Shown here one piece after another: positions 57,535 through 64,000 of a stretch of 64,000 bases of DNA. The stretch's first letter is position 1. The number at the start of each line of letters is the position of its first letter. This stretch comes from Puccinellia tenuiflora. Its lineage: Eukaryota > Streptophyta > Magnoliopsida > Poales > Poaceae. The stretch covers positions 372,669 to 436,668 of the forward strand of contig QRDG01000135.1 in NCBI GenBank assembly GCA_012064385.1, written 5' to 3'. The notes under the pieces were generated by a model that was not told the DNA's origin, searched no databases, and saw only the letters and a list, made by a program, of their open reading frames with translations. Position numbers and translations under genes: made by a program.

Positions 57535-58410
57535 GTTATCTGGTTGGTAACTCCGTATAGTTATCAGGTAACCATGTGTGTTCTATATGGTGACCACCTA
57601 TAGGTAAGTTTCAGTGTGTTTTAGTTTCCGGTTGAGTTCATGTTGTTATAATATGGTTATCTGGTATCCACGTGTAGTTTATCCGATGACCATGTGTAGT
57701 TTATTTGGTAAATACCTATAGGTCAGTTCCGGTGTGTTTTTAGTTTCTTGGTGAGTTCATCTTGTTATAACATGGTTTATCTGGTATCCATGTGTAGTTT
57801 ATCCGGTAACCATGTGTGATTTATTTGGTAACCACCTATAGGTCAGTTCCGGTGTGTTTTTAGTTTCCGGGTGACTTCATGTTGTTATAACTTGGTTTAT
57901 CTGGTATTCACGTGTAGTTTATCCGGTAACCACGTGTGGTTTATCCGGTAACCACGTGTGGTTTATCTGGTAACCACCTATAGGCCAGTCCCGTTGTGAT
58001 TTTTTGTTTTCGGGTGACTTCATGTTGTACATGGTTTATCTGGCATCCCCGTGCAGTTTATCTGGTATCCACGTGTAGTTTATCCTGTATTCACATGTAG
58101 TTTATCCGGCAATCATGTGTGGTTTATCTGGTAACCACCTATAGATCGGTGACAGTGTATGTTTTAGTTTCTTGGTGACTTAATCTTATTAAAACATAGT
58201 TTATCCGGTAATCACACGTACTTTGTATGGTTTATGTGGTAACTACATATTAGTCAGTGTCGGTGTATGTTTAGATTTTCTAATGACTTCATATTGTTAA
58301 AACATGGTTTATCTGATAGTCACGCGTAGTTTATCTGGTAACCATGTGTTCCTAGCAACTCCGTTTAATTATTGTCCGGCAACCATGGATATTTATTTTG
58401 GAAACCACAT
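57535..58410. repeat. Two-level minisatellite with GTTTATCTGGTAACCACGTG units
   Basis: The basic unit is about 20 bp (GTTTATCCGGTAACCACGTG and variants). Groups of two to four units alternate with a conserved about 55-bp spacer (AGGTCAGTTCCGGTGTGTTT ... TTCATGTTGTTATAA). The spacer recurs near 57602, 57720, 57839, 57979, 58142 and 58249, so there is a higher-order period of about 107-163 bp. Confidence 0.9.
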
Positions 58411-59072
58411 GTAGAAATAGATAGTTAGAAGTGTGTTTTTTCTCGTACTATAGTTCTTCCTAGCAATTTAGTCCATAGACAGCTACGGAGTACCAAATAG
58501 TACATTTCAATCATGAAAGTTTTTTTCTCTCAGTAATGATGTCCATTTGTCTTGTTCCTATGCTAGAATCTAAACTATCGATGGTGTATAGGGTAAAGGG
58601 AAAGGCAGCTTTGCGTACTGTATGGTCAGAAAGCATGCAGCAGCGACATCACAGTTTCGTTTGACTCGAGACATGCGCTCCTCAGAGGGAAAAGATCAGA
58701 GCAGGCAGTCGTCAGCGGGCGCCGCACGCTAATGAAAATATGCGGCACCGCTGCGTAGTCTCGTCCTTTATATTATGATACGGAAGGAATATATGTTGCA
58801 TGGCTTCTGCCACTAATGACATCACACCATTTAACTTCAACTGAACGCGCATTAGATGGTTTTATCTTTTGCAGATACATCTTCCAGCTGCAAAGCCAGC
58901 GATGCGTAGAATAAATCCACACGTACGTGAAAATTTAAGTTAGGACACAGCTCTGACGATTAATAAGATACATGTTACGAGGATACATGTTTTGCTAGCT
59001 GATGATAAGTAGCTAGCCAAAGATCGCTGGCAACACGTACCTTTCAGTGTCTTTTCATTGTCTGTGATCAAT
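58411..59072. other. Intergenic; possible Stowaway remnant
   Basis: TATATTATGATACGGAAGGA near 58770 resembles the end of a Stowaway MITE but has no partner. No gene seen. Confidence 0.3.
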
Positions 59073-59123
59073 CGTTTAAGATCTTTTTTTCGAAATGGGA
59101 TGTCGCCCGGCGTTTAAGATCTT
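59073..59123 (-). mobile_element. Extremely truncated LINE 3' end with 13-bp target duplication
   Basis: Direct repeats CGTTTAAGATCTT (59073-59085 and 59111-59123) flank just 25 bp (59086-59110). On the minus strand the insert reads CCGGGCGACATCCCATTTCG and a short A-tail, like a grass LINE 3' end. Confidence 0.65.
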
Positions 59124-59502
59124 GTGGCTGTCACACGAACTGAGGTCAGTTTCAGGTTAATGTATACAGCCGTGTCGACGTACTTAACTGTCCTCCTGGT
59201 AATTGTCATTTTATCAAACACATGCAGGCAACACAAGGTCCAGATTTACCTTCACGGTTTAAAGGAACATATGTTAAAAACCTAAAATGAGATAATGTGT
59301 CACAAACACACAACTATCTATACCAATATCAAAAGACTGGGAGGGCGGAGAGCCGGAGATCCAAATCATCTCGGCCATCAAATCATATGATATAGTTGTT
59401 CAAAACGTCCAATGTTTAGCACAAAACATGTTTAATGCTCGAATTACCCACCACCGGCACTAGCCATAAAAACATTTACACTTCACGTCATCCCATAAAA
59501 TC
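59124..59502. other. Intergenic, nothing recognised
   Basis: No frame, repeat or motif worth noting. Confidence 0.5.
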
Positions 59503-59681
59503 AGCCACGAAAGAGCCAGACCTAGTTTGAGATAGGGCTAGGTGTCAGTTTTAGAGTTGTCTTGGAGCTCCTGCTGCTTCTCGCCGTCTCTACAGCTTGA
59601 GCTATCTGTAAAACTTTTTCTGTCTTCTATAAAAGTAAGGTACGCAATTGCGTACTCATGAAAAAAAAGCCACGAAAGAGC
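59503..59681 (+). mobile_element. Short retroposon (SINE or truncated LINE) with 14-bp target duplication
   Basis: Direct repeats AGCCACGAAAGAGC (59503-59516 and 59668-59681) enclose 151 bp ending GCGTACTCATG and an A-tail. I see no clear Pol III A and B boxes, so a 5'-truncated LINE is as likely as a SINE. Confidence 0.75.
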
Positions 59682-61107
59682 AACATGTGATTAATATCTT
59701 ATTTAATGTACACGTGCAGTTAGTATGCTACCAAATATAACTTGTAATTAATATCCTATCTCATATCAATACGCATTGTACGTACACCACTATTAGTTGG
59801 GTAAAAATTGGAATTCACTCCATTTTTTTATGGGAAGCTATCAGACAAACTGCTAATGTACGTCAATTTTTTTGTTATTGTACTTTTTTGAATGGTTTCC
59901 TTAAAATATTGTTTATATCAATCCTTTCTTTTGAGATGACCTACAAACATCGATCAAATCATCACTAAGAGATGTAATGCATGATTAGTCATCGCAAGCT
60001 ATTGTGCCTCTCACTTCCAATCTGGAACAAAAATGCAATTTGTGACGGATGCGTTATGTGACTCGCATAATAGAGATATCCGGGAGTCCTTTCTGTCATC
60101 ATGGTCATAGTTATAATGAACAATGAGGGGCAATACTAGAGATATCTGGGAGTCCTCTTTCTCATCATGTTCATAGTTATAATGAACAATATAATCAGGG
60201 CCAAGTTAGATAGAGGGGTCTATAGGGCGATTCCTCTGTTTCTGGATGCACTAAAATTTTCTTAGATTCTGTTGGAAGCTCTTTATGGTTTACTCGGAAG
60301 CGCTCTAAGTTAAAACCAAGTAGCTAGAGGTGTTGTGCATGCAGTATTCCACTGTCCCTGCAGAATCAAAATAGAGCATGACCCGGACAAATCCACATAT
60401 GCACTTTATACACTTGCTAATCAAGGAAGTTTAAGATTCAGTTATCCCTTTGGCACACACAGTGCACAAATTAGGTGAAAACTTCAACGAACCAGTTGGG
60501 AGAATGTAAGCAAGTAGTGTACATGGCTAAGCTAGCTGACACTTTCTGCACACCACTGCCTCACTACTACACCTAGTAGCTAACGAGCTCAGCTCAGTAC
60601 TGGCCAATTTGGTTAAGCTAGTGCATCTTTCGATTCATGAGGCCGTCCAATGTTCGACGGAGGAGGTGGCCGGCACTATTTCTCGCTTGGAGCGAGTCCA
60701 CAGCGATCGCTCCCATGGGCCGGCCCATCTTCATTTCCTTCGTTTCCTTTTTTCCTTTCTTTTCTTTTTCGTATTTTCTTCGGGGTTTTCTTTGGTAGCA
60801 TTTTTATTTTCAATTTTTTCTTATTTTTCTTTTTTCCTGTTTTCATTTTTTCTTTTCTTCTTTCATCCTTTTTTCGTACCTTCAAAATCGGAATCTTTTT
60901 TAGTTGTAGTTTTTTCTTAATCTTTTACAAAGATGAATGTTTTCTAAATCTAAATCATTTTTAAATGAACAATTGTCAAAATTTGAAACTTTTTTTAAAA
61001 GTAAAATTTTCAAATATGAATATTTTCTAAAATTTGAACCATTTTAAAGATGAATAATTTTTAAATATGAATCATTTAAAAAAAATCGGTCTTCCGGTAT
61101 TTTTTGT
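59682..61107. other. Intergenic, T-rich in its second half
   Basis: A duplicated 'AGAGATATC(C/T)GGGAGTCCT' word occurs at about 60072 and 60139. A pyrimidine-rich stretch at 60730-60920 gives a spurious hydrophobic frame. No gene. Confidence 0.5.
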
Positions 61108-61362
61108 TTAATATTATTTTCGTTTAACCTGAATTTTAGATTATTTTTGGTTCATTATTATTTTCGGTTCGCTCGTATTTTTGTTCACTATTATTTTCTG
61201 TTCACTCCAATTTTTGATTCACTATTATTTTTAATTCATTCGAATTGTGGTTCCTTTTCGGTTCACTATTATTTTCGATTCACCCGCATTTTTGGTTCAC
61301 TATTATTTTCGCTTCACCGGTATTTTTTGTCCACTACTATTTCGGTTCATCCAAATTTGTCA
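61108..61362. repeat. 34-bp T-rich tandem repeat
   Basis: About seven divergent units of the form GTTCACTATTATTTTCGGTT at about 61149, 61183, 61217, 61260, 61294 and 61329. Confidence 0.8.
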
Positions 61363-61576
61363 TTTTTCATATATATTATATTTTTTGAAAATGTTAAGAT
61401 TTAAAAATGTTTAAATATAAAATTTTCATTTTTTAATAAAATGTTCAGACTTAAAAAATATTCAGATTTTAAAATGGTTCATATTTCGAAAATATTCACA
61501 TTTGAAAATGGTTCAGATTTGAAAATTGTTAAGATTTGAAGAAAATTTGAAAATGCAAAGTGGAAAATCCCTTTTA

Positions 61577-61597
61577 TTTTGGAACGGATGGAGTACC
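61577..61597. mobile_element. Stowaway MITE end, remnant
   Basis: TTTTGGAACGGATGGAGTAC matches the common end of cereal Stowaway elements. The partner end was not found. Confidence 0.35.
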
Positions 61598-61978
61598 TAG
61601 CTGTTCATCTCGAGAAAGCCCTGCTCTGCTCGCCTGCTCCTACTGAAAATTCCTTCAGTACGCAGAGAGGAGTATTAGCTGGAAATGGAATCCATCCCTC
61701 GAGAAAAAAGCACAAAGAAACCGAAAGCCAAAGGAGGAGACCCACAGCAGGCCCAGCACAGCCTGTGCATGCTTGATGCTTTTCGTCTTCGATTCTTTTC
61801 CCGCCAAGAAAGCCAAAGCGCACAGACACGATCACACAGTACACTCTTCCTCCGATCCCCTCCTCCCTCTCTATACAAAGCAGAGCCATGGTGATGGTGC
61901 ACGCGTCGACGAAACAGCAAGCTGCGACACCGGCCGCATTAAGGACGCACGCCGTGCACAGCTACTGTGAGCACCGCC

Positions 61979-62620
61979 ATGCCCGCGAGCAGAGGTGTCG
62001 CGGGCGGTCTCCGCTCCAGGCGGGTGGCCGTGCTCCGCTGCCTCGTGGCCGCTGTGGTCGTCACCGTGCTCATGGCCGGCCTCGCCGCGCTCGTCTTCTG
62101 GCTCGTGGTCCGTCCCAAGCCCATCGAGTACACCGTGACAAGCGCCGTCGTGCGGCACTTCAACATCACGACGCCGCCCGGCGGCGGCGGCACCGCCGCG
62201 CTCAACGCCACGTTCTACCTCACCCTCGCTGCCGACAACCCGAACCGACGCGTGTCCATGCGCTACAAGTCCTTGGCGCTGTACGTGCACTACGGCGAGG
62301 GCGAGGCAGCGCCGCAGCTGGCGGTCGCTGACGTGCCGGACTTCAGCCAGCCCAGCCGGAACGAGACGCGCCTCGAGGTCCGTGCTGTGGCGCGGTCGGC
62401 GCCGCTGGCCAACCGGGCCGCGCGGGAGCTCGAGCACGACCGTAGCGCCGGCGAGGTGGGCGTGGAGGTGCGCGTGAGCGCGCGCGTCTGCTTCGCGGTG
62501 GGCGGCGTCAGGTCCAGGCACTACGATATGCGGGCAGTCTGCTCGCCGGTGGTCATCGGCTTGTCGCCGGCGTCTGCGCGGTCCTTCCAGGGCGTCCCGT
62601 GCGACGTCGCGATTTCGTGA
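61979..62620 (+). CDS. NDR1/HIN1-like (LEA-2 domain) membrane protein
   Basis: Intronless frame of 213 residues. A basic N-terminus (MPASRGVAGGLRSRR) is followed by one membrane span (VLRCLVAAVVVTVLMAGLAA, about residues 18-44 with the flanking hydrophobic residues). A lumenal or apoplastic LEA-2 domain follows, with VRPKPIEYTVTSA, N-glycosylation-type NAT and NIT sites, and the family NPNRRVSMRY motif at about residues 88-97. NHL proteins act at the plasma membrane in defence and stress responses. The start at 61979 is the first in-frame ATG, since an in-frame stop lies at 61892. A competing upstream ATG in another frame lies at 61888. A TATA-like TATACAAAG lies near 61872. Confidence 0.88.
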   Translation: MPASRGVAGGLRSRRVAVLRCLVAAVVVTVLMAGLAALVFWLVVRPKPIEYTVTSAVVRHFNITTPPGGGGTAALNATFYLTLAADNPNRRVSMRYKSLALYVHYGEGEAAPQLAVADVPDFSQPSRNETRLEVRAVARSAPLANRAARELEHDRSAGEVGVEVRVSARVCFAVGGVRSRHYDMRAVCSPVVIGLSPASARSFQGVPCDVAIS

Positions 62621-63704
62621 GAGACGTACTACAAATTTGAACACTGTAATTAGATAGTGTGGTGCCCTGCGGTGAGTTGATTTGGGTTAAATCTTTGAGT
62701 CTCTTCTCTCTAGATGTTGCATACCTTTGTGTTCTCCTTTTTTTGTGTGTGAAGGCTCTTTTTTCAGTGTTGTGATGTTCATAATTTATTTATTTTTCAT
62801 GTTTGTAATAATATTTTGATGATTGTATTGCTTTGCTATAAAGGCACGAGTAATTGGGAAGACACTACTGTCGTGATATACCACATAGGCGCTTTTATGG
62901 CTTATATATACAGTGTAAGACAAAGTCAAAAGGCGAAAAATAAGCCTAACCAACACCTAAAAACATGTTGTATCTAGCGTGGGAATAAAATCCCCCATGG
63001 TTTCTGCTCTCAACAATCTTCGAGATCAGGGGTAGTATTGGCACGGTGCAGCTGAACCCCCCACGGTTGATGGCTCCCTAAATGGACCTAGGAGCATGAC
63101 AGGTGTTTCTCTTTGAAATCAACCCACAATGCTTTCTTTGCTGGAAGCATCAAAGTCGGACAGAAAGGAAATTGACGATACCACCATTTGTTTGAGCGGT
63201 TTTTGCACAGAACCATAACTATGAGTATCTTTTTTTTTTTTTTTTGCACAAAACACCAATCTTTGTCATAATGAGTTGCACAGAACCCAATTCACTTCAT
63301 TAGCGATTTTGACACGAAATAAGGCTAGTTGGGTCGATAGGAAGCACGCATGTGGACTCACAGACGAGTTCTCTCTTGATCCTCTCCCATTCTCCGAAAT
63401 CGTTAGAAAAAGGAAAGGGAACCAGCGATCCGTGACGTGATTACAAGTGTCAGCTTCTCCCTTCATATGACCCTCGTGGGTGCTTAAATATGTGACAAGT
63501 GGCAGCACGAGAGAGCTTTGGTGGGATTTTTGCTTCTCCGTGCGGAGGCTTGTACGTATATTTATTTTGAGATTCGTTTTTTAAAAAATGAAATATCTTG
63601 AGAACCATAATTCAAATTACGAACCGTTTTCACTTTTGAGCTCCTCGCATCGAGATCTTCAAAAATAGATCCCATGTTGATAGGTTTCGACAAACTTTTT
63701 TTTG
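62621..63704. other. Intergenic, nothing firm
   Basis: A fragment at 62890-62960 (CTTTTATGGCTTATA, AAGCCTAACCAACACC) looks like a decayed piece of the Tourist type seen at 28978. A T16 run lies at 63230-63245. Confidence 0.4.
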
Positions 63705-64000
63705 TACATTCGGTAGCACGTGGTTGTACATTCAGTAACACGTGGTTGTACATTTTCAGATTTTGTACATCTCCAGTTTGTACATCTCTAAATTTGTACA
63801 TTTCTAGTTTTTGTACATTCGGTAGTACGTGGTTGTACATTTCCAGTTTTGTTCATTTCCAGTTTGTACATTTCCAGTTTTTGTACATCCAGTAGCAACG
63901 TGAGTGTACATCCAGTAATAACGTGTGTGTACATCCTGTAGCAACGTGTATGTACATCGAATAAGATTTAATTTATTTATATATTTATTTCTGTACATTT
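63705..64000. repeat. TGTACAT-rich minisatellite
   Basis: TTGTACATT or GTGTACATC recurs about every 17-25 bp, alternating with TCCAGT and AGTA(G/A)CACGTGG or AGTAGCAACGTG words; the array runs to the window end. Confidence 0.85.

Noticed and set aside
60609..60964. Hydrophobic Phe-rich frames of 103-104 codons
   Set aside because: Produced by a T-rich low-complexity tract; no family or start context.
61871..62644. 257-codon minus frame over the NHL gene
   Set aside because: His/Arg/Ala-rich shadow of the LEA-2 coding strand.
1..64000. CRISPR arrays, bacterial operons, tRNA or rRNA genes
   Set aside because: Tandem repeats present are minisatellites without unique equal-length spacers; no cloverleaf or rRNA core sequence was recognised.

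Overview
This is a plant nuclear window, most likely from a Triticeae grass (wheat, Aegilops or barley type). The reasons are GC-rich intron-bearing genes typical of grasses (BREVIS RADIX-like, Lsi2-like silicon transporter, DUF1618, tau GST), dense nested LTR retrotransposons, Tourist-type and Mutator-type MITEs, and CACTA ends. No bacterial-type operon, CRISPR array, tRNA or rRNA gene was recognised.

Layout. 1-7329: right part of a rearranged gypsy-type LTR retrotransposon. Its pol is gutted, but it carries an intact spliced antisense gene (5702 to 1976). Its right end is an LTR, a primer-binding site, a gag start and a second copy of the last 117 bp of the LTR. 7330-13919: a Mutator-like (FAR1-type) element on the minus strand. 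Its transposase gene can be followed through seven exons. It is cut at the 3' end by a probable hAT end, has a solo LTR inside exon 2 and two single-base frameshifts. 15073-21102: small mobile elements (a Mutator-type MITE with 10-bp target duplication, Tourist-like MITEs, a LINE-mobilised retroposon) and an intact 521-codon DUF1618 gene that looks like a processed retrocopy with a poly(A) tail and 11-bp target duplication.

22000-34000: the main host-gene island: a BREVIS RADIX-like gene (+, five exons), an SLC25A44-like mitochondrial carrier (-, start codon out of frame), and an intronless tau-class GST (+), with two clear Tourist MITEs between them. 34800-48905: nested retrotransposons: the 3' end of a minus-strand gypsy element, then a 10-kb degenerate copia element (-) with both LTRs but mismatched flanks, itself carrying a solo LTR. 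48906-49057: a CACTA terminus. 50727-52326: an Lsi2-like silicon efflux transporter gene (-) with one inserted base. 53500-61600: MITEs, a 221-bp TRIM element, CACTA-like palindromes, a two-level minisatellite, and two short LINE/SINE-type insertions with clean target duplications. 61979-62620: an NDR1/HIN1-like LEA-2 membrane protein gene (+). The window ends in a TGTACAT-rich minisatellite.

The host genes are unrelated in function and form no operon or pathway. The transposable elements account for most of the sequence, and several insertions (7329, 10537, 41344) show the order of nesting. All exon models were read by eye from splice signals and reading-frame continuity; no database or transcript evidence was available.
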